Assembly (NCBI GenBank): GCA_947495135.1
Contig: CANLXN010000004.1
Span: 124,001-188,000, forward strand
Length of the DNA stretch: 64,000 nt
Source of the DNA: an uncultured Flavobacteriaceae bacterium
Lineage (GTDB): Bacteria > Bacteroidota > Bacteroidia > Flavobacteriales > Flavobacteriaceae
Direction: 5' to 3'
Shown: positions 40,883 through 49,596 of the stretch, piece by piece
Layout of the letters: each line of letters starts with the position of its first letter
Position numbering within the stretch: position 1 is the first letter of the stretch
Notes under the pieces: model-generated
Database searches by the model: none
What the model saw: the letters and a program-made list of their open reading frames with translations, nothing else
What the model was told of the DNA's origin: nothing
Position numbers and translations under genes: made by a program

Positions 40883-41344
40883 ATGGAAGAAAATAAATAT
40901 ATATCATTTACGGAAAGAGAAATGCCTTTATACGTAAACTATAGACCAATGTATAAAGTTTCCCAAATTCTATTAATCCTATATTTTAATGGTTATGCAG
41001 GAAAGGCAAGTTTACTAAAACTTCATTTATTCTCTTGGGCTTTAAAATCATATGATAATTTAAATACTTTAAAAGATTTTGTTACTTCAAATTATAAAAA
41101 TAAACTTGAATTTTTCGGTATTGAATCAACCTTAAATAGAGCATTAAATCTAGCTTATGCAGAAAAATTAGTGGATTTTGAAAAAGGTAATTATAAATTA
41201 TTAGAAAAAGGACGGCAATTCGTAGAACAAATTAATGATGATGAAACCTTGTTTGTAGATGAAAAACAAGTGCTAAAATTAATTGGCAAGAAAATTCCCG
41301 AAAAAATTATTAACGGATTAATAAATCAATGGAAGAATGCTTAA
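40883..41344 (+). CDS. ABC-3C-like middle component (small wHTH-like protein)
   Basis: 153 aa; ATG directly after the previous stop (taaATG); overlaps the next gene by 8 nt. Confidence 0.55.
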   Translation: MEENKYISFTEREMPLYVNYRPMYKVSQILLILYFNGYAGKASLLKLHLFSWALKSYDNLNTLKDFVTSNYKNKLEFFGIESTLNRALNLAYAEKLVDFEKGNYKLLEKGRQFVEQINDDETLFVDEKQVLKLIGKKIPEKIINGLINQWKNA

Positions 41345-43358
41345 AATTAAAGCTTTAAAAATAACGATAAATACAGACAAAGGAGTTTACGGAACGCCAC
41401 TTCTAAGTTTTAGTGATAGTTTGACAATAATTAAGGGCTTTAATTCAACTGGAAAAAGCACTTTGTTTCAATCAATTATCTATTGTCTTGGTCTAGAGGA
41501 ACTAATTGGTGGTAAAAATGAGAAGACAATGCAATCTGTTCTTAAAAGTGAAATTCTCAATAACCAAAATAGCATTGAAGCCAATGTAATAGAATCAAAT
41601 ATTCTTTTAGAAATAGAAGGCACTTCAATTGTTACTGTCAAACGTTATATTTCTAGTGAGTCTAAAAATTCAGGTTTAGTTGAAGTATTTAATGGTCCAT
41701 TATTGTCTGAACCTAAACAGTACGATTACGTTCCTATGTATGTTCACGATAAAGGTTCAGCAGATAGTAAAAATGCGTTTGGTTTTCATTCATTTTTAGA
41801 AAAACTTATTGATTGGGAATTACCTCAAGTTCAATATAAAGACGGTAGCTTTAGAAAATTATATCTTCAAAATATTTTTCCAAGTTTTGTCATCGAGCAA
41901 AAAGCAGGTTGGACAGATTTTTTAGCTACTATACCATATTATTCGCTACTTGATAAAGAAACAAGAGCTTTAGAGTTTCTTTTAAATTTAGATTCTTGGA
42001 AAATTCAACAACGTAAATCAAAATTAAAGCAAGACAAAAACGATTTAATATTTGATTGGCGAAATAAGTTTAATGAGTTTAAGTCATTAGCTAATCAAAT
42101 AGCGTGTGAAATTAGAGGTGTCGGCATTCAACCTGAAATTATAAATTTATCGAACACAGTTTATTTAGCTTATGTAACTGAAGAAAAGACTTATAATATA
42201 ACAGAATACATTACTAAACTTGAAGAGGAATATGAAGAATTAATTGAACTAGAAATCCCAAATGTTGGCGACCAAGCAGAAGAAGCTGAATTACGAATAA
42301 ATAGTTTAAATGAGCGTGTAAGTAATTACTCAATCAACCTTTCGTCAACAATTAATAAAAAGAATCTTGCGATTAGTAAATACAGTTCTTTCAAAGAAAG
42401 ATTATTAGAACTTGAAAACGACAAAACTCAAAACGAATATCATCTTAAAGTTAAAAAGAAAGGTGCTGAACAAGGTTTTGCAATTGCACACGATAATTGT
42501 CCATATTGTAGCCAAGGATTAAGCGACTCATTACTTCCTAAAGACATTGAAATAGTTCCAATGCAAATAGAAGAAAATTTGGAATATATAAAAGCCCAGA
42601 TTAACTTAATCAAAATTTATATGTTAAACCATCAAAATGACATATCAGATTTAGAAAAGAACATTGATTTATTAAATTCAAGGATTTCAGAAACAAGAAG
42701 TAATATACGAACACTTAAAACCCAATTAACAAGTGATAATCGTTTGCCTTCAATTGAATTAATTGAAAAACGTTTAAAACTCAAAGCTAGGTTAAATTTA
42801 TATAGAAGAAAGTATGACGAATTATCATCTTTCCAAGAAGATTTCAAAAGTCTATCTGATGAATGGGTGCAAATTTTAAGTTCAGAAAAGGAATTGCCAA
42901 AATCACTTTCTGCATTCGATTATAAAAAAATAGCAGAGTTGGAAACAGTATTTAAACAATTACTTAGAGAATTTCATTATCGCAGTAAGCCTATTGATAG
43001 TATAAGTATATCTAGAGATACTTTGTTGCCTGTTGTTGACAGATATTCTTTGAAATTTGATTCCTCAGCAAGTGACTTTACAAGAGCAATTTGGAGCTAT
43101 ACAATTGCCCTCAAAGAAACTTCTGAAAAATTTAAGGGAAATCATCCAAAACTATTTATTCTTGACGAACCAGCACAACAAGAAGCAGGAGATAATGACC
43201 TTCAATTTTTACTTAAAAGATTAGGTAACTATGGAAATACACAATCAATTGTCTTCTCTTCTTTTCATCAATCTGAAGCCACTTTTAAAGCCTGTACTAA
43301 AGATGTAAACTTTGAATTGATTGATTTAGGAGTAGAAAAATTTATAAAAAAATTATAA
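41337..43358 (+). CDS. Rad50/SMC-like ATPase with zinc-hook-like CPYC motif (ABC-3C ATPase)
   Basis: Walker A GFNSTGKST, coiled coils, NCPYCSQGL, Walker B PKLFILDEPAQQE. Confidence 0.8.
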   Translation: MLKIKALKITINTDKGVYGTPLLSFSDSLTIIKGFNSTGKSTLFQSIIYCLGLEELIGGKNEKTMQSVLKSEILNNQNSIEANVIESNILLEIEGTSIVTVKRYISSESKNSGLVEVFNGPLLSEPKQYDYVPMYVHDKGSADSKNAFGFHSFLEKLIDWELPQVQYKDGSFRKLYLQNIFPSFVIEQKAGWTDFLATIPYYSLLDKETRALEFLLNLDSWKIQQRKSKLKQDKNDLIFDWRNKFNEFKSLANQIACEIRGVGIQPEIINLSNTVYLAYVTEEKTYNITEYITKLEEEYEELIELEIPNVGDQAEEAELRINSLNERVSNYSINLSSTINKKNLAISKYSSFKERLLELENDKTQNEYHLKVKKKGAEQGFAIAHDNCPYCSQGLSDSLLPKDIEIVPMQIEENLEYIKAQINLIKIYMLNHQNDISDLEKNIDLLNSRISETRSNIRTLKTQLTSDNRLPSIELIEKRLKLKARLNLYRRKYDELSSFQEDFKSLSDEWVQILSSEKELPKSLSAFDYKKIAELETVFKQLLREFHYRSKPIDSISISRDTLLPVVDRYSLKFDSSASDFTRAIWSYTIALKETSEKFKGNHPKLFILDEPAQQEAGDNDLQFLLKRLGNYGNTQSIVFSSFHQSEATFKACTKDVNFELIDLGVEKFIKKL

Positions 43359-43694
43359 CAGATATGCCAACGCTTAAAGCCATACACATTTACAATTCGC
43401 CACAGCCAACGCTACGCCAAAAATTGCAAAAGAGTATGTCTTGCCAACGCACAAATTCGAACTAAATAACAAACATCGGAAAACCAATCAGAACGTGAAA
43501 AGCACTATGCACAACAATGTATATAAAACATAGCTATTATAGGCTTTCCGAGAGGTTTATGTGTGTTTGCAAAGACCGCCAAATTTTTAAATTTGGCTCG
43601 TGTATAATCCGAAACGATAGCGTCTTTTTACACGCTACGTTTCATATACGGAGACGTTGTAAGCAATCTAAGGAAAAGAAAAACTAAAATACAA

Positions 43695-44432
43695 ATGGCG
43701 AAATTTATAAATACAAGAAAAGCAGTTGCCGCAATTGAAGACTTAATAAAAGAGGCAGAAGATAAACTTATTCTTATTTCTCCTTATCTGAAATTATCCA
43801 AAGATTTTAAAGAACTTCTGACTTATAGAAATAGTAAGGACAAAATCACAACCATAATATTTGGAAAACAAGAATTAAACCCAAACGAGATGAAATTTCT
43901 TGAGGGTTTACAATTTGTAATTTTAAAATATAACCAAGACTTACATGCAAAATGTTATATGAATGATAAACAAATGATTATCACCTCATTGAACCTGTAT
44001 GAATTTTCAATGGCTAACAACAAGGAAATGGGAGTTTTGATTGACCTTTCTGATGAAAATGACAAAATGCTGTTTGAAGATGCCGTAAAAGAGATTGATT
44101 ACATAGATAGTACAAGCGAGAGATTCAAATTTAACACAGCAACGCCGCAAGAGACAAAAACGGAAATAAGACCCAAGAAAAAAAACTCACCAGTTTCAAA
44201 GTTAGAAAACAACGAAAATGGACATTGTATACGTTGTAGTAAATCAATTAAATTAAATCCACTCGTCCCATATTGCAAGGACTGCTATAAGATTTGGAAT
44301 AAATATGGTGATGAAGAATATCTTGAAGAACACTGCCACATTTGCGGAACAGAAAAAGATACTACAATGCTTAAACCGACTTGCTATCCCTGCTACAAGG
44401 CCAATAAAACTAAGTTAGAGTTTAATATTTAG
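43695..44432 (+). CDS. phospholipase-D-like protein with two C-terminal zinc-ribbon-like CxxC pairs
   Basis: KLILISPYLKLS, DLHAKCYMNDKQMIITSLNLYEFSMANNKEMGVLI (HxK), CIRCSK...CKDC...CHICGT...CYPC. Confidence 0.75.
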   Translation: MAKFINTRKAVAAIEDLIKEAEDKLILISPYLKLSKDFKELLTYRNSKDKITTIIFGKQELNPNEMKFLEGLQFVILKYNQDLHAKCYMNDKQMIITSLNLYEFSMANNKEMGVLIDLSDENDKMLFEDAVKEIDYIDSTSERFKFNTATPQETKTEIRPKKKNSPVSKLENNENGHCIRCSKSIKLNPLVPYCKDCYKIWNKYGDEEYLEEHCHICGTEKDTTMLKPTCYPCYKANKTKLEFNI

Positions 44433-44491
44433 AAATAATAACTATTTAGTTACAATGATAAAGTAAAGAAAACCGTTGCGCCAAATTTAGA

Positions 44492-45139
44492 ATGAATCAG
44501 TCAATACATAACATTACTTTTATTAGCACTATACACAAGGAAATTGGAAAATGTAATGTGGATGAATTATGTGCAATTTTAGAAAAAATAAACCCAGATG
44601 TTGTCTTTTTGGAAGCTCTTGAGAGTACATATTCAAACTATGAGAAGAAAATATTTTCTTCACTTGGAATATACCATCAAAGACTTGAGATAAAAGCGAT
44701 TCAGAAATACAGCAAAAATTTCCATTTTGAATATGTTCCTGTGCTTGACGGTGGATTGTCTCAATCATTTGACAATAAATACAACATAGTTTGCGAAAAC
44801 ATTCAATTTCGAAGGATGTTTAATCATTACAACTCATTGGCTTTTGAGCACGGGTTTCAATTCCTTAATAGTCCTGAGAGTATAAAACTACAAGAGAACA
44901 TGCGAATGTTCGAATCCCATCTCTTAAAGGATACTCAACTAAATGAAGCGGTTAATGAAGATATGCATGCTTATGAAAATTCGATGATCCGTAATATATA
45001 TTTATATTGTAAAAGTAATCAGTTTGATAAGGCCGTTTTTATGTGTGGTGTTGCTCACAGACGTTCAATTATCGAAATGATTGGAAGGTTTAATAGCCAG
45101 GAAAAATTAGATTTGCATTGGGAAGTTTATGGAAATTAA
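44492..45139 (+). CDS. TraB/ChaN/Ere-superfamily-like protein
   Basis: ITFISTIHKEIGKCN, DVVFLEAL, KAVFMCGVAHRRSIIEMI resemble the TIKI/TraB/ChaN His/Glu core. Confidence 0.5.
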   Translation: MNQSIHNITFISTIHKEIGKCNVDELCAILEKINPDVVFLEALESTYSNYEKKIFSSLGIYHQRLEIKAIQKYSKNFHFEYVPVLDGGLSQSFDNKYNIVCENIQFRRMFNHYNSLAFEHGFQFLNSPESIKLQENMRMFESHLLKDTQLNEAVNEDMHAYENSMIRNIYLYCKSNQFDKAVFMCGVAHRRSIIEMIGRFNSQEKLDLHWEVYGN

Positions 45140-45148
45140 AGTATTTAA

Positions 45149-45712
45149 ATGAAAACTTCGCACAACAAACCTATTAGCCATAAGTTGAAACACGAAAAGA
45201 AATATCTTATTTTAGAAAGCCAGTTTGACAGCAACTATAAATTATATATCTATATTTTCTTCCTATTTGCACTCGGTATGCCATTCATTGTGATAATGAA
45301 AACATACGGATTAATTCGCATTGTGGCTATAATTGGATTTATTGCCATATTATTCCTCGGTGTATCTATTTGGTTCATGAAAAAAGGCTTTATGAAAAAT
45401 AGTCACGGTTTGCATATCGGTTATTTCTCATGGGGCAAGTTGGTGTTTACAGAACATATTAGATTGCTCAATAAACCGAAGGTAACTATCTTAAAATTCA
45501 GAAAGCGCGAAAGGGCTGGTTTCGTAAGCATCGCAAATCCCGAGTTTTCCCAAGCCTTTAACGCTTTTGACATCTACTTGCTCAATGAAAAACATACTGT
45601 CAAAAAACAGGTAATATCTTTTAAAAGTGAAAAAAATGCCCAATTGGCTTTGAATTTCTTGACTTCTAATTCAAAACTTAAACATGAAATTTATAGTCCA
45701 GATTTCTCATGA
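45149..45712 (+). CDS. hypothetical two-TM membrane protein
   Basis: Two hydrophobic helices followed by a PH-like C-terminal region. Confidence 0.55.
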   Translation: MKTSHNKPISHKLKHEKKYLILESQFDSNYKLYIYIFFLFALGMPFIVIMKTYGLIRIVAIIGFIAILFLGVSIWFMKKGFMKNSHGLHIGYFSWGKLVFTEHIRLLNKPKVTILKFRKRERAGFVSIANPEFSQAFNAFDIYLLNEKHTVKKQVISFKSEKNAQLALNFLTSNSKLKHEIYSPDFS

Positions 45713-45954
45713 CCAACCTATGGCTAACAAAGTATACGAAAAAATACTTTGAGCTAATTAAATGGTCATTACCAAAAACACTCAAAAGAACAATCTTCAC
45801 ATCATCTTTTCACCTAATAAGACATTACTTTTTTTACAATTTCACACCAAAATTTGATCGCTTTTACGGAATGACAAACAATATTCTTGGCAAAAATTCT
45901 ATAGAGAAATTATTCTTTACTTTTGAATCTTTCAAAAACAGCGCTTCTAATTAA
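45709..45954 (+). CDS. hypothetical small protein, coupled to the upstream gene
   Basis: ATGA overlap with 45149-45712; no family recognised. Confidence 0.3.
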   Translation: MTNLWLTKYTKKYFELIKWSLPKTLKRTIFTSSFHLIRHYFFYNFTPKFDRFYGMTNNILGKNSIEKLFFTFESFKNSASN

Positions 45955-46790
45955 TGAGTAGTACACCATCCACCAAGAATACCGTAAAAACCGTATGGCA
46001 CGCATTTATGAGTAGCGCTGCATGGTATTGGCTTAAAAAAGCAATTGTATTTACAATTTTCTCTTTAGTGGTCAATCATTTAGCAACACCCGATAGTTTT
46101 CTATATAGTAAATCGTATCGATTCCCCATAGAAGGTTTTCTGTCTACTATTGTTTTACTTATTCTCATCGGAATCATAGCAGATCTTAATTTTAAATTTT
46201 ACAAGAAAAAGTATTTCTCTAAAAAGGTAGAGGTGGTCACTATCGCATGGTTTATGGCTTCTACGCTAGCATATATTACCCTTATGTATATTCCTGTAAA
46301 TATGATCATCAATATGGTCGCAGGAGCACAGATGGTGTTCTATAATTTAATGATTGGTTTGCTAGTTACCTTATTATTGAGTTTTATTTTCATCGGTTTA
46401 CTTTATGCGCAGGATCTTTATAATTTATATAAGTTCTCCATAAAAGATGCTGAAATCACCATTGAAAGCGGCGCAAAAACAACAAAGCTTACCTACGAAA
46501 ATATTGCGTGTTTTTACAGCGAGCATAAAATTGTGTATACGCTCAAAAATGACGGCACCACAATTAACACCGACTTCACTTTAAATGAGCTTGAAGAAAA
46601 AATAAACGATCAGTTGTTTTTTAGAGCCAATCGGCAAATGATCATCCACAAAGATGCGGTAGACCAAATTGAAAAGATTGAAAATGGCAAGTTGCGTATT
46701 CGGTTAAAAGCTTCCATTGAAAACGATGCCATTGCCGAAATCAACATTAGTCGCTACAAGAGAAAAGCATTTATGGATTGGTTTCAATAA
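45954..46790 (+). CDS. membrane LytTR-domain transcriptional regulator
   Basis: Four TM helices then LytTR: KLTYENIACFYSEHKIVYTLKNDG...FFRANRQMIIHKDAVDQI...INISRYKRKAFMDWF. Confidence 0.88.
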   Translation: MSSTPSTKNTVKTVWHAFMSSAAWYWLKKAIVFTIFSLVVNHLATPDSFLYSKSYRFPIEGFLSTIVLLILIGIIADLNFKFYKKKYFSKKVEVVTIAWFMASTLAYITLMYIPVNMIINMVAGAQMVFYNLMIGLLVTLLLSFIFIGLLYAQDLYNLYKFSIKDAEITIESGAKTTKLTYENIACFYSEHKIVYTLKNDGTTINTDFTLNELEEKINDQLFFRANRQMIIHKDAVDQIEKIENGKLRIRLKASIENDAIAEINISRYKRKAFMDWFQ

Positions 46791-46807
46791 AAGATGCCGA
46801 AAACGAC

Positions 46808-46843
46808 CGACTATTCAGTTATAAATTAACGACCATTCAGTAA
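46808..46843. promoter_or_regulatory. candidate LytTR direct-repeat binding site
   Basis: CGACTATTCAGTTA (46808-46821) and CGACCATTCAGTAA (46830-46843); 12 of 14 match, 22-bp period, between the LytTR gene and the CPBP gene. Confidence 0.6.
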
Positions 46844-46914
46844 AAACACACGTCTTTAAAGGGTTTTTCAGGGATTTTGTTCATTATTTCGCTTAGAAAT
46901 TAAAATTAAAAACA

Positions 46915-47577
46915 ATGAACAAAATCACTTTACGTCAAGTATTAATTCCATTAATTACCACTGCAATCATCTGCTTTTTATGGTTCGGACCCGCCCGTAT
47001 TAGCTACATAGAAAACATCATTATTTCTATACTAATCTTTATAGCAAATTACATAGAATACAAAGGGAAAGGATTTTCAGCACTCGGATTTCAACGCGAA
47101 AACGTTACCGTCAAAAACATCGTCGTACTGGCTCCATTAGTTGCACTAGGGCTTTTCGCATTTTATGTCTTTCTATTGGTTCCAGGAGTTACAAAACTCA
47201 CAGGCGTTCCTATAGATTATTCAAGTTTTGATCAATTAAAAGGAAATCTTCCAGCCTGTTTAATTGCGTTATTATTAGTGTGGGCTTCTGCTGGGTTTGG
47301 AGAAGAAATTATCTTCCGTGGTTATTTTATGCGACAACTTGTAAAATTCTTTGGAGAAAGCAAAGTCAGTATTGTACTTAATATTGTCCTACTTTCTTGC
47401 TTCTTTGGCTTTATGCACAGTTATCAAGGAATTACGGGGCAAATTGTTGCAGGAACTATTGGAGCAATCTTAGCTCTGATATTCTACCTGCGTAAATACG
47501 ATTTGTGGTTTGTGGTTGCCGTACACGGTATTTTTGACACCATTGCGATCATTTGTGTTTACTTTGGTTTGGCATAG
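46915..47577 (+). CDS. CPBP-family intramembrane metalloprotease
   Basis: GFGEEIIFRGYFMRQL, CFFGFMHSYQGITGQIVAGTIGAILALIFY. Confidence 0.88.
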   Translation: MNKITLRQVLIPLITTAIICFLWFGPARISYIENIIISILIFIANYIEYKGKGFSALGFQRENVTVKNIVVLAPLVALGLFAFYVFLLVPGVTKLTGVPIDYSSFDQLKGNLPACLIALLLVWASAGFGEEIIFRGYFMRQLVKFFGESKVSIVLNIVLLSCFFGFMHSYQGITGQIVAGTIGAILALIFYLRKYDLWFVVAVHGIFDTIAIICVYFGLA

Positions 47578-47631
47578 CGACACCAAGTAATAATGCTTAA
47601 CAAAGACCGTTGTAGGTCCCAACAAATCTAA

Positions 47632-48585
47632 CTAGTCCTCATTCAACAACTTAGAAATCTCGTCCAACTTAGGCGTAAGTATCACCTCGATCCTTCTGTT
47701 CTTTGATCTTCCTTCACTGGAGGTGTTGGGAGCAATGGGAGCGTATTCTCCTCTTCCGGCGGGGGTGAGATTGTCTTTTGGAATTCCGCTGTTGTTGGTG
47801 AGGATATTTACAATGGCGGTGGCTCTTTTGGTAGAAAGATCCCAGTTATTTTTTATGTTTCCGTTTCCACCGTAAGGCACGTTGTCTGTATGTCCTTCGA
47901 TAAGCACTGCGATCTCTTTGTTTTGTGCTAGGACGTTTCCTAGAGCGCGAACGGCTTCACTTCCTCTGGTGTTAACTGCCCAGCTCCCACTATCGAAAAG
48001 GAGTTTGTTTTCCATAGAAACATATACTTTTCCGTTGCGTCGTTCTACGGTAAGTCCGTTTCCTTCAAAATTGGTAAGTGCGGCAGAAATCGCATCTTTC
48101 AAAGCGCGCATTTTAGCGTCTTTGGCTGCAATAATTCCCTCTAATTCTTCTACGCGTTCCGACCGGTCCGATAACTGTCTTTGCAGATCTGCCAGACGTG
48201 TTTCTTCTTTTGCCAACGCTTTTTCTTTGGCCTCTAACTCTTCCAAGAGCTTTCTGTTGCGTTCCAGGTTTTCGGTGAGCGCGGAGGAGCTATTGGATTC
48301 TAAGGCGTCGTACGATTCTTTGAGTCGGTCGAAATTACTTTTGGCAGCAGCCAGGTCCATTGCCAAGGCTGTTTTCTCTCCATTTAACTTTTCCACCTCT
48401 TTTCGCAAATTGGCAACGCTGTAGGTTTCACCGTTTCCTCCTGTTCCGTCGAGTTGGGACATGAGGGATTCGTTTTCGGTTTTAAGGGCAGCGTACTTAT
48501 CTTTTAAATCCTCGTAGATTTTGGAGGAAACACAGGAGGTAGTGAGTAATGCGATTGCTATTCCGAAGAAAATATTTTTAGTCAT
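47632..48585 (-). CDS. OmpA-family lipoprotein
   Basis: MTKNIFFGIAIALLTTSCVSSK lipobox, coiled coil, C-terminal LIEGHTDNVPYGG...LSTKRATAIVNIL...GRGEYAPI. Confidence 0.92.
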   Translation of the reverse strand: MTKNIFFGIAIALLTTSCVSSKIYEDLKDKYAALKTENESLMSQLDGTGGNGETYSVANLRKEVEKLNGEKTALAMDLAAAKSNFDRLKESYDALESNSSSALTENLERNRKLLEELEAKEKALAKEETRLADLQRQLSDRSERVEELEGIIAAKDAKMRALKDAISAALTNFEGNGLTVERRNGKVYVSMENKLLFDSGSWAVNTRGSEAVRALGNVLAQNKEIAVLIEGHTDNVPYGGNGNIKNNWDLSTKRATAIVNILTNNSGIPKDNLTPAGRGEYAPIAPNTSSEGRSKNRRIEVILTPKLDEISKLLNED

Positions 48586-48604
48586 AATTTGGGGTTTAGG
48601 GCGT

Positions 48605-48988
48605 TTAATTTTCAGCAAAAAAGAACTCTAGCGTGTAATCTTCATACTCCTTTTGAGAAATTCCTTCTGCGTAATATATATTATCTTTTTGATTGTATCT
48701 ACTTAAATAGGCGGCATTAATTTGTTGATGAATTGCATCGCCCGGCATTATTTTTCGAGCGGTTACATTGTAAATAGCGTTGCTATGTTTCAACTGGCCC
48801 ACTCCGGTTTTAAGGAACTCGGTAAACCAACTTCGTTCACTTTTATTCCAACTTCTTGCAAAAACACGTTCTCCAACCGCAACTACCCAAATCTCCAGAA
48901 AAGTTTCTCGTTCTTTTCCGCCTTTGATTTCGGTGTAATTGTGGACCAAAAGGTGTTCGTAAAATGTGGAAGGGAAATTCATATCCAT
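48605..48988 (-). CDS. DUF2255-like hypothetical protein
   Basis: EIWVVAVGERVFARSWNKSERSWFTEFLKTGVGQL pattern; family call from memory. Confidence 0.5.
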   Translation of the reverse strand: MDMNFPSTFYEHLLVHNYTEIKGGKERETFLEIWVVAVGERVFARSWNKSERSWFTEFLKTGVGQLKHSNAIYNVTARKIMPGDAIHQQINAAYLSRYNQKDNIYYAEGISQKEYEDYTLEFFFAEN

Positions 48989-48998
48989 GCAACTATTG

Positions 48999-49568
48999 CT
49001 ACTCTATAATGAGGTTGTACTTGGTTAATAATCCTGAAACGTTCTCCTTAGAAAACTTGGCTTTCTTCAACATATTCTTTTCAGGGTCTATGCTGAAATT
49101 GAACGAAGACGTAAAATTGGCTCCTTCCAGATGCGTGTTTTCAAAAATAGCCGAATGCAAATCACATCGGTCTAAAGTGACTTTCTTCAAATCTGAGTCC
49201 GAAAAATCTACTTCTTTCAAACTACACGCTATCAACTGAATCCCTTGAAGGTTTCTTCCAACAAAAGAGGAAAAACTCAAATTACAAAGCTCAAAACGGG
49301 CGCTAAAAAACATCCCGCTCATTTTAGAAAAGTGCAATCCGATCATCTTACAATTGATAAAATTGGATTCTTTAAAGGTAGAATGCGCCAGATTTGCAGA
49401 ACTAAAATCACACTCCACAAATTCGCAGTCTATAAACATACTATTGGAGACATCGGCATTCGAAAAATTACATTGTGTAAATGTGCATCCCTCATAATCT
49501 CCTTTTGGGAGCTTCTCGATGGTAAAATCGGTTTGCGAATACGTGATGTCTTCTATCAAATCGTTCAT
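48999..49568 (-). CDS. pentapeptide-repeat protein
   Basis: CTFTQCNFSNADVSNSMFIDCEFVECDFSSANLAHSTFKESNF A(D/N)LxF repeats. Confidence 0.9.
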   Translation of the reverse strand: MNDLIEDITYSQTDFTIEKLPKGDYEGCTFTQCNFSNADVSNSMFIDCEFVECDFSSANLAHSTFKESNFINCKMIGLHFSKMSGMFFSARFELCNLSFSSFVGRNLQGIQLIACSLKEVDFSDSDLKKVTLDRCDLHSAIFENTHLEGANFTSSFNFSIDPEKNMLKKAKFSKENVSGLLTKYNLIIE

Positions 49569-49596
49569 GCGTTCCTTTTCAGTATAATCTATCCTA

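Noticed and set aside
43490-43680. True integron attC site
   Set aside because: Fold-like arms but no strict RYYYAAC/GTTRRRY cores and no integrase in the window; kept only as a cassette-like element.
38000-47600. Prophage or transposon island
   Set aside because: No integrase, transposase or phage structural genes recognised; only short boundary repeats.
47882-48424. 180-aa plus-strand ORF
   Set aside because: Antisense to the OmpA-family gene; Ser/Ala-rich shadow frame.
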